DNA from: Marinomonas algarum
GTDB taxonomy: Bacteria; Pseudomonadota; Gammaproteobacteria; Pseudomonadales; Marinomonadaceae
DNA length: 64,000 nt
Assembly: GCF_020532605.1 (NCBI RefSeq)
Contig: NZ_JAJATW010000017.1
Span: 1 to 64,000, forward strand
Direction: 5' to 3'
Shown: piece by piece, positions 45,344 through 58,624 of the stretch
Layout: every line of letters begins with the position of its first letter
How positions within the stretch are numbered: position 1 is the first letter of the stretch
Notes under the pieces: generated by a model
Databases searched by the model: none
What the model saw: the letters and a program-made list of their open reading frames with translations, nothing else
What the model was told of the DNA's origin: nothing
Program-made: the position numbers and the translations under genes

Positions 45344-47233
45344 GTGGATTTCCCAAGTCGCTTTGATGTGATCGTCGTTGGTGGCGGACATGCTGGTACA
45401 GAAGCCGCATTAGCTGCAGCACGTATGGGGGTCAAAACCCTTTTGCTTTCACACAATATTGAAACGCTAGGACAAATGTCCTGTAATCCGGCCATTGGGG
45501 GAATAGGCAAATCCCATCTGGTAAAAGAAATCGATGCGTTAGATGGTGTGATGGCACTGGCAACAGATAAAGCAGGCATTCAATTTCGTACTCTTAATTC
45601 ACGGAAAGGCCCAGCAGTACGTGCTACACGTGCTCAAGCAGATCGTATTTTATATAAGGCTGCTGTTCGTCACACATTGGAAAATCAAGAAAATCTCTGG
45701 CTATTTCAACAGTCCGTTGAAGACCTTATTGTTGAAGAAGGTGCAGCGCGTGGTGTCGTAACTCAGACAGGCATTCGGTTTAAGAGTAAAACTGTCGTGC
45801 TAACAGCAGGAACTTTTTTAGGTGGTATCATTCATATTGGTCTAGAAAACCATTCTGGTGGTCGTGCTGGAGATCCGCCGTCCATTGGTTTAGCTGAGAA
45901 ACTGCGTGCTCTACCTTTTCGTGTCGATCGCTTAAAAACCGGTACGCCGCCCCGTATTGATGCACGTTCAGTCGATTTCTCCCAGATGATAGCGCAACCA
46001 GGTGACGACATTACCCCTGTCATGTCCTACATGGGGAACCGTGCCCAACATCCAGAACAAATTAACTGCTTTATCACCCATACTAATGAAGCGACCCACG
46101 ACATCATTCGCGCGGGTATGGACAGATCCCCTATGTACACAGGGGTTATTGAAGGCGTTGGGCCTCGTTATTGCCCTTCCATTGAAGATAAAATTGTTCG
46201 TTTTGCCGATAAAAATTCTCACCAAATTTTCATTGAGCCAGAAGGTTTAACGACTCACGAACTGTACCCGAACGGTATTTCTACTTCCTTACCTTTTGAC
46301 GTACAAATTGAGTTAGTACGCTCAATGAAAGGCATGCAAAATGCCCATATTACTCGTCCTGGTTACGCCATAGAGTACGATTATTTTAATCCACAGGATT
46401 TAAAGTATTCTTTAGAGACAAAACATATGCCTGGTTTGTTTTTCGCCGGACAAATCAACGGCACCACAGGCTATGAAGAAGCTGGTGCACAAGGTTTGTT
46501 AGCGGGAACAAACGCGGCACGACTCGCGCAAGAAAAAGACGCCTGGACACCACGTCGTGATGAAGCGTATTTAGGCGTTTTAGTCGATGATCTAATTACG
46601 ATGGGTACCAAAGAGCCTTATCGTATGTTCACCAGTCGAGCGGAATACCGATTGATTTTACGAGAAGACAACGCCGATATGCGTTTGACCGAGAAAGGTC
46701 GTGAGTTGGGCTTGGTATCGGATGCACGTTGGTCGGCATTTTGTCAAAAACGTGAAGCCATTGAATTAGAGACGCAGCGTTTAAAATCCAACTGGATTGT
46801 GCCTAATTCGCCAGAAGCTGACATCATCAACCCTAAACTAGAAACGCCTATTAGCCATGAATACAGCTTATTAGACTTATTAAAACGTCCAAATATCGTA
46901 TACGCTGACATCGCTAACCTAAAAAATGCCCCTGAACAGGCCGTTGATGAGCAGGTTTCAGAGCAAGTGCAGATTGCGGTAAAGTACGCAGGCTACATCA
47001 CGAGACAAGCCGAAGACATTGAGCGTTTGCGCCGACAAGAAAATACAGAATTACCAGACGATATGGACTATTCCAACATGGAAGGCTTGTCAAATGAAAT
47101 TAAGCAGAAGCTGACACAATCGCGTCCAGCTACCCTTGCTGCGGCCTCACGTATTCCGGGAGTAACGCCTGCAGCGGTCTCTTTATTGTTGATACACTTA
47201 AAAAAACGGGCTATTGCACGCAAAACGGCCTAG
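45344..47233 (+). CDS. mnmG: tRNA uridine 5-carboxymethylaminomethyl synthase MnmG (GidA)
   Basis: FAD-binding partner of MnmE in wobble-uridine modification. The Rossmann motif is [19 protein letters not shown]; further signatures are [30 protein letters not shown] and [21 protein letters not shown] start at 45344 gives 629 residues beginning with [10 protein letters not shown], the family N terminus, and has GAGG five bases upstream; an in-frame ATG at 45290 would add 18 unconserved residues. It leads mnmG-rsmG-parA-parB. Confidence 0.96.
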   Translation: MDFPSRFDVIVVGGGHAGTEAALAAARMGVKTLLLSHNIETLGQMSCNPAIGGIGKSHLVKEIDALDGVMALATDKAGIQFRTLNSRKGPAVRATRAQADRILYKAAVRHTLENQENLWLFQQSVEDLIVEEGAARGVVTQTGIRFKSKTVVLTAGTFLGGIIHIGLENHSGGRAGDPPSIGLAEKLRALPFRVDRLKTGTPPRIDARSVDFSQMIAQPGDDITPVMSYMGNRAQHPEQINCFITHTNEATHDIIRAGMDRSPMYTGVIEGVGPRYCPSIEDKIVRFADKNSHQIFIEPEGLTTHELYPNGISTSLPFDVQIELVRSMKGMQNAHITRPGYAIEYDYFNPQDLKYSLETKHMPGLFFAGQINGTTGYEEAGAQGLLAGTNAARLAQEKDAWTPRRDEAYLGVLVDDLITMGTKEPYRMFTSRAEYRLILREDNADMRLTEKGRELGLVSDARWSAFCQKREAIELETQRLKSNWIVPNSPEADIINPKLETPISHEYSLLDLLKRPNIVYADIANLKNAPEQAVDEQVSEQVQIAVKYAGYITRQAEDIERLRRQENTELPDDMDYSNMEGLSNEIKQKLTQSRPATLAAASRIPGVTPAAVSLLLIHLKKRAIARKTA

Positions 47234-47276
47234 TTAAACAGTATCAGCCGACAACTCCTCACTATATGGATCAACT

Positions 47277-47903
47277 GTGACACATTTTGACACCATTCAA
47301 AAAGGCGCCCAGCAGATGGGCGCAACACTTTCTGAAGAGACTATTCAGACACTTGTCCGTTATCTAGCCATGTTAGAAAAATGGAACAAAGCGTATAACC
47401 TAACCGCTATCCGTGATGTTGAGCAGATGATTTCTTTGCATCTACTGGACAGTTTGGCCACATTGCCTTTTATTACGGGACAGAAAATCATTGATGTGGG
47501 AACGGGACCTGGATTACCCGGAATGGTGCTGGCCATTTGTTACCCTGAAAAAGAGTTTACTTTGCTCGACAGCAATGGCAAAAAAACACGCTTTTTGACC
47601 CAGGTAAAAATGGAGTTAGGTATTGATAATGTCACCGTTGCCAATGAACGTGTAGAAAAGCATGCTCATCAAGGTGAATACGATCATGTGATATCACGCG
47701 CTTTTGCTTCTTTAGTTGATATGATTACTTGGACACTACCGTTGCCTAATAATACCGGCAATTTTCTTGCGATGAAGGGCGTGTACCCGCACGATGAAAT
47801 CACCGCTTTGCCTGATGCCGTGAGTGTGGATTCTGTCTCACCACTCAGTGTGCCAACGATTCACGCTGAACGTCACCTAGTTGTGATGACTCGTAAAGGA
47901 TAA
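47277..47903 (+). CDS. rsmG: 16S rRNA m7G527 methyltransferase RsmG (GidB)
   Basis: RsmG methylates G527 of 16S rRNA; its loss gives low-level streptomycin resistance. The 208-residue protein shows LEKWNKAYNLTAIRD, HLLDSLA, the SAM motif IIDVGTGPGLPGMVLAI, LLDSNGKKTRFL and VISRAFASL. It starts with GTG at 47277 and ends three bases before parA, so these genes are probably co-transcribed. Confidence 0.95.
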   Translation: MTHFDTIQKGAQQMGATLSEETIQTLVRYLAMLEKWNKAYNLTAIRDVEQMISLHLLDSLATLPFITGQKIIDVGTGPGLPGMVLAICYPEKEFTLLDSNGKKTRFLTQVKMELGIDNVTVANERVEKHAHQGEYDHVISRAFASLVDMITWTLPLPNNTGNFLAMKGVYPHDEITALPDAVSVDSVSPLSVPTIHAERHLVVMTRKG

Positions 47904-47906
47904 AGT

Positions 47907-48674
47907 ATGGCCAAAATCATTGCAGTCACGAATCAAAAAGGAGGTGTCGGTAAAACCACCACGTGTGTGAATTTAGCGGCGTCCCTTGCTGCAATGAAGC
48001 GTCGGGTTTTGCTTATTGATTTAGACCCTCAAGGAAACGCAACAACCGGCAGTGGCCTAAGCAAAGAATCTTTAGAAACCAGTGTTTACGACGTATTAGT
48101 GGGTACACACAGTATAAAAGAAGTGATGGTCAAGGTGTCGCCTGGAGACTACTGGGTATTGCCTGCAAACGGTGACCTTACCGGAGCCGAAGTGGTCTTG
48201 TTGGATTTACCCAGCAAAGAAACACGTCTTAGAGCGGGCCTGTATGAAGTCGATCAGACGTTTGACTATATTCTTTTAGACTGTCCCCCCGCCTTGAACA
48301 TGTTGACCGTCAATGCGCTTGCAGCCTCCCATGGCGTACTCATTCCTGTACAGTGCGAATACTACGCTCTAGAGGGATTAACAGCGTTACTGCAAACCAT
48401 TGAGCGCATTACTCAAGCATTGAATCCTTCTTTGCAAGTTGAAGGGATTTTGCGCACCATGTATGACCCTCGACCCAGTTTGACACATGATGTTTCTAGC
48501 CAGCTTCATAAGCACTTTGGTGAGAAGGTCTACGACACCGTCATCCCTCGCAATATTCGTTTGGCTGAATCGCCAAGCTATGGCGTTCCTGTGTTGCATT
48601 ATGAGAAAAAGTCTCGTGGCGCCATTGCTTATCTTGCTTTGGCAGGTGAGTTTATTCGACGGTCGGGTTCGTAA
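47907..48674 (+). CDS. parA: Chromosome partitioning ATPase ParA
   Basis: ParA (Soj type) is a Walker ATPase that moves ParB-parS complexes and separates new origins. The deviant Walker A is KGGVGKTTT (about 11-19), followed by LLIDLDPQGNATTGSG and the conserved LLDCPPALNMLTVNAL. Without an N-terminal DNA-binding extension and with 255 residues, it is the chromosomal form. It is followed by parB, and matching parS sites lie at 6525 and 7402. Confidence 0.96.
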   Translation: MAKIIAVTNQKGGVGKTTTCVNLAASLAAMKRRVLLIDLDPQGNATTGSGLSKESLETSVYDVLVGTHSIKEVMVKVSPGDYWVLPANGDLTGAEVVLLDLPSKETRLRAGLYEVDQTFDYILLDCPPALNMLTVNALAASHGVLIPVQCEYYALEGLTALLQTIERITQALNPSLQVEGILRTMYDPRPSLTHDVSSQLHKHFGEKVYDTVIPRNIRLAESPSYGVPVLHYEKKSRGAIAYLALAGEFIRRSGS

Positions 48675-48722
48675 TTCAACATGAAGACAGATTTTTGCTC
48701 ACTCTCAATTAGGTGACAACCA

Positions 48723-49616
48723 ATGACAATAAAGAAAAGAGGCTTAGGTCGTGGCTTGGATGCACTATTGGCTCCCCAGGTGAAAAATACGACAACGGAA
48801 AACGACGAGGTGGCGACGGATGAGATACAAGGTCTGACGTACCTGCCTCTTGATTGGTTGTCAAAAGGGAAGTTCCAGCCTCGACGTGATATGAATGCCA
48901 GTCAGCTAGAAGATCTAGCGGCGTCAATTCGTCACCAAGGTATCATGCAGCCGATTGTGGTGAGGCAAATTACCACAAACCAATATGAGATCATTGCCGG
49001 TGAGCGCCGTTGGCGAGCGGCCAAATTAGCGGAATTAACCCAAGTCCCTGTTATTGTCCGCCATGTTGAAGATGCAGACGCGGTTGTTATGGCGTTGATT
49101 GAAAACATTCAACGAGAAGATCTTAATCCGGTTGAAGAGGCGTTGGCGTTACAACGCCTTATTGACGATTTTCAGCTTACCCAACAAGAAGTCGCCGATA
49201 CGATTGGTAAATCACGATCAACAATCGCAAATTTACTGCGTCTTCTTGGTTTGACGCCGGAAGTGCGACGTTTATTAGAGCATGGCGATATCGAAATGGG
49301 GCATGCTCGTGCTCTGTTGCCATTAGAGCATGATTTGCAAATACAGGCGGCGTCGCAAGTAGTGACTAAGTCTTTGTCTGTTCGTGAAGCAGAACGTTTA
49401 GTCAAAAGTTTACAGAATGCAAAAGACAATACGGCGCCTAAGCCTGCCTTGCCAGATTTGAGTGCAGAGGCAGAGCGTATTGCACAAAAAATGAATGCCG
49501 CGGTAAAAATACAGCCTTCGAGCAAGGGAAAAGGCAAGCTAGTCATTGAGTACCGCAACGCGGAACACCTAGAACACCTGATAAACGAGCTCATTGGCGA
49601 AACAAAAGTGAACTGA
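48723..49616 (+). CDS. parB: Chromosome partitioning protein ParB
   Basis: ParB (Spo0J type) is a CTP-dependent clamp that loads at parS and spreads on DNA. The 297-residue protein has the ParA-stimulating N terminus (KKRGLGRGLDALLA), the CTP-binding motifs GERRWRAA and ENIQREDLNPVEEA, the parS-reading helix-turn-helix (TQQEVADTIGKSRSTIANLLR, as TQQEVADTIGKSRST) and a C-terminal dimer domain. It lies directly after parA and only 154 bp before the atp operon. Confidence 0.96.
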   Translation: MTIKKRGLGRGLDALLAPQVKNTTTENDEVATDEIQGLTYLPLDWLSKGKFQPRRDMNASQLEDLAASIRHQGIMQPIVVRQITTNQYEIIAGERRWRAAKLAELTQVPVIVRHVEDADAVVMALIENIQREDLNPVEEALALQRLIDDFQLTQQEVADTIGKSRSTIANLLRLLGLTPEVRRLLEHGDIEMGHARALLPLEHDLQIQAASQVVTKSLSVREAERLVKSLQNAKDNTAPKPALPDLSAEAERIAQKMNAAVKIQPSSKGKGKLVIEYRNAEHLEHLINELIGETKVN

Positions 49617-49678
49617 AGCTTGTATTTTCTATTGCTAAAATAACGCTTCTAAATAGTGAGTATAAGAATCAGTTTAAG

Positions 49679-49707
49679 TTGAACACCGTCGCTATTCCCC
49701 CTATAAT
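49679..49707 (+). promoter_or_regulatory. Sigma-70 promoter of the atp operon
   Basis: TTGAAC (49679-49684) and TATAAT (49702-49707) are 17 bases apart, an almost ideal promoter. The start would be near 49714, about 57 bases before atpI. Confidence 0.85.
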
Positions 49708-49770
49708 GCGTCGAATTTCGTAAAACATCACATTGATTGCACTTTTTTAGAGCAACGAGAGAGCGAAGAA

Positions 49771-50175
49771 ATGCAAACCAATAAACCGCTGAGCGCAAGT
49801 GCTTTAATAAGCGCGAAGAAGAAAGCGGTGTTTCGTTTCTTAGGGTTACAAATTGCCATTGTTTTATTAATTTCCTTGGGAATTTTTTACATAGTTGGTG
49901 GTCTGTATGGTTACTCTTTCTTATTGGGTGCTTTAAGCAGTTTGTTGCCAAGTCTTTATATGGCTTGGAGAGTGTTTGCTCACAAAGGCGTTCGTTCGGC
50001 GAAAGACGTCGTAAAGTCCTTTTATCGTGGGGAAGCGGGAAAGTTAGTGTTAACGGCGGTTGTATTGTCGTTGGTTTTTATTTTGGTAAAACCGATCGCT
50101 GCAGAGTACTTTTTTGCAGGGTTTGGGGTTGCCATCCTGAGTCACTGGCTCAGTCCTATTTTGCTGAAACAATAG
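49771..50175 (+). CDS. atpI: ATP synthase protein I
   Basis: AtpI is a small four-span membrane protein that helps assemble the c-ring. The 134-residue protein has hydrophobic spans at about 25-45, 48-65, 88-105 and 110-128. Sequence conservation in the family is low; the assignment rests on size, spans and its place at the head of the atp operon. GAGAGCGAAG precedes the ATG. Confidence 0.88.
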   Translation: MQTNKPLSASALISAKKKAVFRFLGLQIAIVLLISLGIFYIVGGLYGYSFLLGALSSLLPSLYMAWRVFAHKGVRSAKDVVKSFYRGEAGKLVLTAVVLSLVFILVKPIAAEYFFAGFGVAILSHWLSPILLKQ

Positions 50176-51376
<1,201 letters not shown>

Positions 51377-51433
51377 TATTCTGCAAAACTTTGTAGATAT
51401 TTATTTTAAACGACTAAAAGCGAGGGTATTAGC

Positions 51434-51904
51434 GTGAATTTAAATCTCACACTTCTAGGCCAAGCTATCTCGTTTGCGATTTTTGTCTGGTTCTGCATGA
51501 AATTTGTGTGGCCACCAGTGATTGCTGCGCTCGAAGAGCGTAGCAAAAAAATTGCAGACGGTTTGGAAGCAGCGAACCGTGCTTCACGTGATCTTGAGTT
51601 GGCACAAGAACAAGCCTCTCAAATCTTGCGTGAAAGCAAAGAGAACGCGGCCGAGATAATTGAACAAGCCAACAAACGTGCGAACCAAATGGTCGACGAG
51701 GCAAAAGAGCAGGTAATTGCCGATGGCAAGCGTCTGCGCGAAGTAGCTCAAGCAGAGATCGAACAAGACGTAATGCGTGCTAAAGAAGCATTACGTGCTC
51801 AAGTTTCCGTTCTTGCATTTGCTGGTGCCGAGAAGATTTTGGGAGCCACCATTGACGAGAAAGCACATAGCGAGATCGTTGAACAGCTCGCCAAAGAGCT
51901 TTAA
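51434..51904 (+). CDS. atpF: ATP synthase subunit b
   Basis: Subunit b is the peripheral stalk. The 156-residue protein has one N-terminal membrane span ([20 protein letters not shown] core) and a long charged coiled-coil-like helix (about 35-140). The start is GTG at 51434 with AGCGAGGG upstream. Confidence 0.96.
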   Translation: MNLNLTLLGQAISFAIFVWFCMKFVWPPVIAALEERSKKIADGLEAANRASRDLELAQEQASQILRESKENAAEIIEQANKRANQMVDEAKEQVIADGKRLREVAQAEIEQDVMRAKEALRAQVSVLAFAGAEKILGATIDEKAHSEIVEQLAKEL

Positions 51905-51915
51905 GCGAGGGTCTA

Positions 51916-52452
51916 ATGGCTGAATTAAAAACAGTCGCGCGACCGTACGCTAAAGCGGTTTTCGAAGTTGCTCGAGAGCAAGGACACATTGCAGAATGGT
52001 CTAACATGTTAAATACGTTAGCTGTTGTAACGATGGAACCTAAGCTTAAGAAAGCACTTGGAAATACGGCTTTTAGTGCGGAAGAGAAGGCAAGCGCTCT
52101 AGCAGATGTTTGTGCAGAAGTAACCACAGAACAAGGTAAAGCATTCTTATTGACCCTTGCGGTGAATAATCGTTTAACGCTGATTCCTGCTATTTCTGAG
52201 TTATTTTCACAGTTCAAACTGAATTTTGAAAAAGCGGTAAACGTGAAGTTTACGACAGCCTTCGAATTAACAGCAGAACAAGCACAAACACTAGCCGCTT
52301 CACTGAGCAAAAAGTTGGATCGTACGGTCAACTTAACCAGTGAAACAGACGCAAGCCTAATCGGTGGCGTGGTTATTCGTACAGGTGACTTAATCATCGA
52401 CGGTTCAGTTCGCGGTAAACTAGCGAAACTGTCCGAGGCGATAAACTCCTAG
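51916..52452 (+). CDS. atpH: ATP synthase subunit delta
   Basis: Delta joins the peripheral stalk to the top of F1. The 178-residue protein shows the N-terminal [15 protein letters not shown] and C-terminal [20 protein letters not shown] signatures. It starts 11 bases after atpF. Confidence 0.96.
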   Translation: MAELKTVARPYAKAVFEVAREQGHIAEWSNMLNTLAVVTMEPKLKKALGNTAFSAEEKASALADVCAEVTTEQGKAFLLTLAVNNRLTLIPAISELFSQFKLNFEKAVNVKFTTAFELTAEQAQTLAASLSKKLDRTVNLTSETDASLIGGVVIRTGDLIIDGSVRGKLAKLSEAINS

Positions 52453-52489
52453 TGTTTCGTTAAATCGAAACCGGGTTGAGGAATTTAGC

Positions 52490-54034
52490 ATGCAGCAACT
52501 GAATCCATCTGAGATCAGCGAGATTATTAAGAAGCGCATCGAGAATCTTGATGTGTCTTCTGACGCCCAAAATGAGGGCACAATTGTCAGTGTGGCAGAC
52601 GGTATCGTTCTGATCCACGGCTTGGCAGATGTTATGTACGGGGAAATGATTGAATTCCCTGGTGGTGTTTACGGTATGGCCTTGAACCTAGAGCGTGACT
52701 CTGTTGGTGCGGTCGTATTGGGTCAATACCAAGACCTTGTAGAAGGTCAAAAAGTAAAATGTACAGGTCGTATTCTGGAAGTTCCAGTCGGTCCTGAATT
52801 GCTAGGTCGTGTTGTTGACGCATTGGGTAACCCAATCGACGGCAAAGGCGCAATCGATGCAAAAATAACAGATAAAGTTGAGAAAGTAGCACCGGGCGTT
52901 ATCGCCCGTCAGTCTGTTGATCAACCAATCCAAACCGGTTACAAGGCAATCGATGCCATGGTACCAGTAGGTCGTGGTCAGCGTGAGTTGATCATCGGTG
53001 ACCGTCAGGTTGGTAAAACAGCGCTAGCAATCGATACTATCATTGCTCAGAAAAACAGCGGCATTAAGTGTGTCTACGTAGCCATTGGTCAGAAACAATC
53101 TACCATTGCCAACGTAGTACGTAAGCTTGAAGAAGCTGGCGCGATGGAATACACCACAGTCGTTTCTGCCGGTGCTTCTGATCCAGCGTCAATGCTTTTC
53201 CTAGCGCCATACACTGGCTGTACTATGGGTGAATACTTCCGTGACCGCGGTGAAGATGCGTTGATCGTATATGATGATTTGACAAAACAAGCTTGGGCTT
53301 ACCGTCAAATCTCTTTGCTACTTCGTCGTCCGCCAGGTCGTGAAGCTTACCCAGGTGACGTATTCTACCTTCACTCCCGTCTTCTTGAGCGTGCTTCTCG
53401 TGTAAACGAAGAATACGTAGAGAAATTCACCAACGGTGAAGTGAAAGGTCAAACCGGTTCTTTGACGGCGTTGCCAATCATCGAAACACAAGGTGGTGAC
53501 GTATCGGCTTTCGTACCGACTAACGTTATCTCCATTACCGATGGTCAGATCTTCCTTGAAACAAGCTTGTTTAATGCCGGTATTCGTCCAGCGATGAACG
53601 CAGGTATCTCTGTATCCCGTGTAGGTGGTGCAGCGCAAACTAAGATTGTTAAGAAGCTTGGTGGTGGTATTCGTCTTGCCTTGGCTCAGTACCGTGAATT
53701 GGCGGCATTCGCTCAGTTCGCTTCTGACCTAGATGAAGCAACTCGTAAGCAGCTAGAACACGGTAAGCAAGTAACGGAACTGATGAAACAGAAACAGTTC
53801 TCTCCTATGCCTGTCGCAGACATGGGTGTAGTTCTTTACGCTGCCAATGATGGCTACCTTGAAGATGTTGAAACAAGCAAAATTAGCAGTTTTGAAACAG
53901 CATTGTTAGGCTACATGAACAGCGAACACGCTGATCTAATGGCTAGCATCAACAAAACAGGTAATTTTAACGGCGAGATTGAAGCGACATTAAAAGCGGC
54001 AATCGAGAAGTTTAAAGCGACGCAAACTTGGTAA
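52490..54034 (+). CDS. atpA: ATP synthase subunit alpha
   Basis: Alpha is the non-catalytic nucleotide-binding subunit of F1. The 514-residue protein has Walker [14 protein letters not shown] (about 170), the sequence [16 protein letters not shown] and the signature [26 protein letters not shown] precedes the ATG. Confidence 0.98.
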   Translation: MQQLNPSEISEIIKKRIENLDVSSDAQNEGTIVSVADGIVLIHGLADVMYGEMIEFPGGVYGMALNLERDSVGAVVLGQYQDLVEGQKVKCTGRILEVPVGPELLGRVVDALGNPIDGKGAIDAKITDKVEKVAPGVIARQSVDQPIQTGYKAIDAMVPVGRGQRELIIGDRQVGKTALAIDTIIAQKNSGIKCVYVAIGQKQSTIANVVRKLEEAGAMEYTTVVSAGASDPASMLFLAPYTGCTMGEYFRDRGEDALIVYDDLTKQAWAYRQISLLLRRPPGREAYPGDVFYLHSRLLERASRVNEEYVEKFTNGEVKGQTGSLTALPIIETQGGDVSAFVPTNVISITDGQIFLETSLFNAGIRPAMNAGISVSRVGGAAQTKIVKKLGGGIRLALAQYRELAAFAQFASDLDEATRKQLEHGKQVTELMKQKQFSPMPVADMGVVLYAANDGYLEDVETSKISSFETALLGYMNSEHADLMASINKTGNFNGEIEATLKAAIEKFKATQTW

Positions 54035-54118
54035 TGACGTTGGTGATAAGCTCTTTGTGAGTTTGTCACCATCTTGTTGCAGTTTGTGAAATAACATTCT
54101 CACAAGGGCAGTTCTATT

Positions 54119-54979
54119 ATGGCAGTCGGAAAAGAGATACGTACTCAGATTTCGAGCATTAACAATACGCGTAAAATTACTCGTGCTATGGAAAAAGTAG
54201 CGGCAAGTAAAACGCGTAAAGCTCAGGATCGTATGGCCGCTTCTCGTCCGTATGCGGAACGAATTCGCCAAGTAGTTGGTCATTTGGCCAACGCGAATCC
54301 TGAGTATAAACACCGTTACCTTACCGAACGTAAGGCGAATCGTGTTGGTTATATCGTAGTCTCTTCTGATCGTGGTTTGTGTGGCGGTTTGAACATTAAC
54401 GTGTTCAAAGCAGCGATTAAAGACATGAAGCAGTTTGCTGATAACAACGTCGAGATTGATGTTTGTGCTATTGGTAGTAAAGCCGTTTCATTCTTTCGCA
54501 ACTACGGCGGAAATGTCACAGCAGCCTTCACCGGATTAGGTGATGCACCCAAAGCGGACGACCTAGTCGGTAGCGTTAAGGTGATGCTAGACGCATTTGA
54601 TGAAGGTCGCATTGATCGTCTTTATGTCGTGTCTAACGAGTTCGTGAATACCATGACTCAGACACCGAAAGTCGAGCAGCTTTTGCCATTGAAAGCGGAA
54701 GAGAATACAGAGTTACAGCACCACTGGGATTACATTTACGAGCCAGAACCCGTTGAAATTTTGAACGAATTATTGGTTCGCTATATTGAGTCTCAAGTTT
54801 ATCAGGCAGTTGTTGAAAACATTGCGTGTGAACAAGCATCTCGAATGCTTGCGATGAAAAACGCAACCGACAACGCTGGTGACATCATTGATGAATTGCA
54901 GTTGGTGTACAACAAGGCTCGTCAAGCAGCCATCACTCAGGAAATTTCTGAGATAGTGAGTGGCGCGGCAGCGGTTTAA
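54119..54979 (+). CDS. atpG: ATP synthase subunit gamma
   Basis: Gamma is the central rotor shaft. The 286-residue protein shows the N-terminal helix [20 protein letters not shown], the [15 protein letters not shown] stretch and the C-terminal signature [20 protein letters not shown], which inserts into the F1 head. Confidence 0.97.
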   Translation: MAVGKEIRTQISSINNTRKITRAMEKVAASKTRKAQDRMAASRPYAERIRQVVGHLANANPEYKHRYLTERKANRVGYIVVSSDRGLCGGLNINVFKAAIKDMKQFADNNVEIDVCAIGSKAVSFFRNYGGNVTAAFTGLGDAPKADDLVGSVKVMLDAFDEGRIDRLYVVSNEFVNTMTQTPKVEQLLPLKAEENTELQHHWDYIYEPEPVEILNELLVRYIESQVYQAVVENIACEQASRMLAMKNATDNAGDIIDELQLVYNKARQAAITQEISEIVSGAAAV

Positions 54980-54996
54980 GGTATTTAGGTATTTAA

Positions 54997-56385
<1,389 letters not shown>

Positions 56386-56396
56386 CCATCACACAA

Positions 56397-56424
56397 AGTA
56401 AAAGTGCCTTTTGGTACTTTTACT
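56397..56424 (+). other. Stem-loop in the atpD-atpC gap
   Basis: AGTAAAAGTGCC and GGTACTTTTACT form 12 pairs with one wobble around TTTT. No T-run follows. It sits 25 bases before the atpC start, so it may set the lower level of epsilon through RNA processing or partial pausing. Confidence 0.6.
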
Positions 56425-56448
56425 GAGTATGACTAAGAGAGGCAACTT

Positions 56449-56868
56449 ATGGCTATCACAGTACTCTGCGATATCGTAAGCGCTGAGCAAGAGATTTTTT
56501 CCGGTCAGGTTCAATATCTTGTCGCTTCAGGCAGCTACGGTGATCTGGGTATTATGCCCGGTCACGCTCAATTGTTGACAACTCTAGAACCTGGTCCTGT
56601 TCGTGTGGTTAAAGAAAATGGTGACGAAGAGTTTATCTTCGTGTCTGGTGGCTTCCTAGAAGTTCAACCACACCGCGTCACTGTCTTGGCTAACTCAGCC
56701 ACTCGTGCAAGAGATCTGGACGAAGAGGCCGCACTAAAAGCTCAAGAACATGCAAAAGAGCTTTTTGCGAATCAACAACCTGATGTCGATTATTCTCGTG
56801 CGACAGTGGAACTGGCAGAAGCCATGGCCCGCTTGCGTACTATTCAACAGTTCCGTCAGCAAAAGTAA
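56449..56868 (+). CDS. atpC: ATP synthase subunit epsilon
   Basis: Epsilon is the rotor subunit that couples and inhibits F1. The 139-residue protein has the N-terminal beta-barrel ([45 protein letters not shown]) and a C-terminal helical hairpin (about 90-139). It closes the atpIBEFHAGDC operon. Confidence 0.97.
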   Translation: MAITVLCDIVSAEQEIFSGQVQYLVASGSYGDLGIMPGHAQLLTTLEPGPVRVVKENGDEEFIFVSGGFLEVQPHRVTVLANSATRARDLDEEAALKAQEHAKELFANQQPDVDYSRATVELAEAMARLRTIQQFRQQK

Positions 56869-56892
56869 GCGGATGTGTTGAGTTGAGAAATC

Positions 56893-56921
56893 AAAAAAAG
56901 CAGCTTCTAGGCTGCTTTTTT
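56893..56921 (+). terminator. Terminator of the atp operon
   Basis: AAAAAAGCAGC and GCTGCTTTTTT form an 11-pair stem around TTCTAG, with the T-run as the second arm. Confidence 0.93.
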
Positions 56922-56979
56922 ATTGTCTCCATTGTACCGGTTAGCGTTAGCCATCCATCAATACTGATAACCCTTTTAC

Positions 56980-57720
56980 TTACAGCATCTTCCACAGTGT
57001 ATCAAAGATAATCTGCTGAGCCTTGGCAATGTCTTTAGACTCCAGTACAACGGCAGAGGGGAAGTTATTACTCGCCAGTGAAATGATGGCACATTTGGGC
57101 GGATAAACCGCAATATAACTGGCGTCGACAGAGCCTTCGGTTTTAATCCACTTACGTTCTGATAACTCAGCTTCTTCACCGCCATCCCCCAGAGCAATCA
57201 CTTTTACGTTAATGCCCAATTTGACTCGCTGTTTTGTATAATTTGGAAAAGGGCGATACAAAAATGGTCGGATGGGTTTCGATGAAAACACACAATATTC
57301 CTTATGGTCTTGTTGCGAAACCACGTTTAAAATGTCGCGCAACACCCATTCGATGCCATCATCGCCTTCGTAATACCTTACATTAGCCTGATGATAATCG
57401 GGTTGCTGCTGGTGCAGGTTGGGAATGATGGTGTTTTTTAGATTATCGATGGTTTTATTTAAACGGTTGCGTTTTTCTTCTGCTAAGTTCAACAGAATAT
57501 CGGGATTTTCCGCCATGAAAAAGCGACGTTTTCCCTTAGGGAAGTAGCTTACGATGCCTTTTGTTTGCAATTGTTTCAGCGACTCGTAAGCGGTTCCACG
57601 GTTAATGCCGCTGTGTTCAGCAATGTCTCGAATAGATGCTGGCCCTAGTTTTAATAAGGTTTGATAGAGCTGGGTTTCTCTGGGCGTAACACCGAGTATT
57701 TCAAAGGCTTGTTCGATCAT
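56980..57720 (-). CDS. TrmB-like helix-turn-helix regulator
   Basis: A 246-residue regulator with an N-terminal TrmB-type winged helix (about 1-75: FEILGVTPRETQLYQTLLKL, then SIRDIAEHSGINRGTAYESL, KGIVSYFPKGKRRFFMAE), a short coiled-coil linker (about 80-105) and a C-terminal domain of the phospholipase-D-like or TrmB effector type. Its ligand and targets are unknown. ATG at 57720 is chosen because the helix-turn-helix starts here; an upstream start would add 23 unconserved residues. It is divergent from tcdA. Confidence 0.75.
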   Translation of the reverse strand: MIEQAFEILGVTPRETQLYQTLLKLGPASIRDIAEHSGINRGTAYESLKQLQTKGIVSYFPKGKRRFFMAENPDILLNLAEEKRNRLNKTIDNLKNTIIPNLHQQQPDYHQANVRYYEGDDGIEWVLRDILNVVSQQDHKEYCVFSSKPIRPFLYRPFPNYTKQRVKLGINVKVIALGDGGEEAELSERKWIKTEGSVDASYIAVYPPKCAIISLASNNFPSAVVLESKDIAKAQQIIFDTLWKML

Positions 57721-57832
57721 AAGGCTCACAGCTGGGGTTGTACGTTTCAACAAAATTTGTATTTTACGGGCTTTACAGAATACACGCATCCAATAAAAAA
57801 CGCAGGGGACAACCGCCTGTGAGGAGAGAAAA

Positions 57833-58624
57833 GTGACAGACGATCAGCGATTTGGTGGTATCCGCCGTTTATATGGTGAGGCGGGCTACGAGGCGTTTTC
57901 GCAAGCACATGTTTGTGTCATTGGTATTGGTGGGGTGGGGTCTTGGGCCGCTGAAGCCTTGGCGCGTTCTGGCATTGGTCGTATTACCTTAATTGATATG
58001 GACGACGTTTGTGTAACCAATATCAACCGTCAAATTCACGCACTGGACGGGACAATTGGGGCGTCAAAGGTCGAGGTGATGGCGGAGCGAATCAAACGGA
58101 TTAATCCGAATTGCCAAGTAGTCTGCATTGAAGACTTTATTACGCCAGATAATCTCCCTGAGTTACTCTCTGAGCCATTTGATTACATTATTGATTGCAT
58201 TGATAGCCTCAAGCCTAAAGCGGCTCTCATCGCTTGGTGTAAGCGAAATAAGCGTAAAGTTGTGACGGTTGGAGGCGCAGGTGGTCAGGTAGACCCGACT
58301 AAAATTCTGATTGGCGATTTAGCACGGACGGAACGCGACCCATTAGCCGCTAAGCTACGCAATTATCTACGTCGTTATTACGATTTCACCCGTAATGCCA
58401 AGCGCCGTTTTGATATCGAATGTGTGTATTCCACAGAGCAACTACGTTATCCGCAAGGCGATGGCACGGTTTCTTATCAGCGTTTAAAAGGCGACACCGA
58501 AACCAAAATGAACTGCGATACGGGCTTCGGTGCCAGCACGGCCGTTACCGCTTCTTTTGCTTTCGTGGCGGTGTCGAGAGTCTTGGAAAAGTTGTCTAAG
58601 GCTGCTGGAGCCGATCTAAAATAG
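57833..58624 (+). CDS. tcdA: tRNA threonylcarbamoyladenosine dehydratase TcdA (CsdL)
   Basis: TcdA is an E1-like enzyme that cyclises t6A at tRNA position 37 to ct6A using ATP. The 263-residue protein shows the nucleotide motif GIGGVGSWAAEALARSGIG (about 30-48), DMDDVCVTNINRQ and DCIDSLKPKAALI. It starts with GTG at 57833 after GAGGAGA. It overlaps csdE, convergent, by 29 bases; the CsdA-CsdE sulfur system is known to work with it. Confidence 0.94.
   Translation: MTDDQRFGGIRRLYGEAGYEAFSQAHVCVIGIGGVGSWAAEALARSGIGRITLIDMDDVCVTNINRQIHALDGTIGASKVEVMAERIKRINPNCQVVCIEDFITPDNLPELLSEPFDYIIDCIDSLKPKAALIAWCKRNKRKVVTVGGAGGQVDPTKILIGDLARTERDPLAAKLRNYLRRYYDFTRNAKRRFDIECVYSTEQLRYPQGDGTVSYQRLKGDTETKMNCDTGFGASTAVTASFAFVAVSRVLEKLSKAAGADLK

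Noticed and set aside
51584-51595. TTCACGTGA-like palindrome in atpF, considered as a third parS
   Set aside because: Only the inner core matches; the outer bases of the 16-mer do not.
51780-52397. A 205-codon minus-strand frame over atpH
   Set aside because: Antisense to the conserved atpH; long only because of codon bias in the atp operon.
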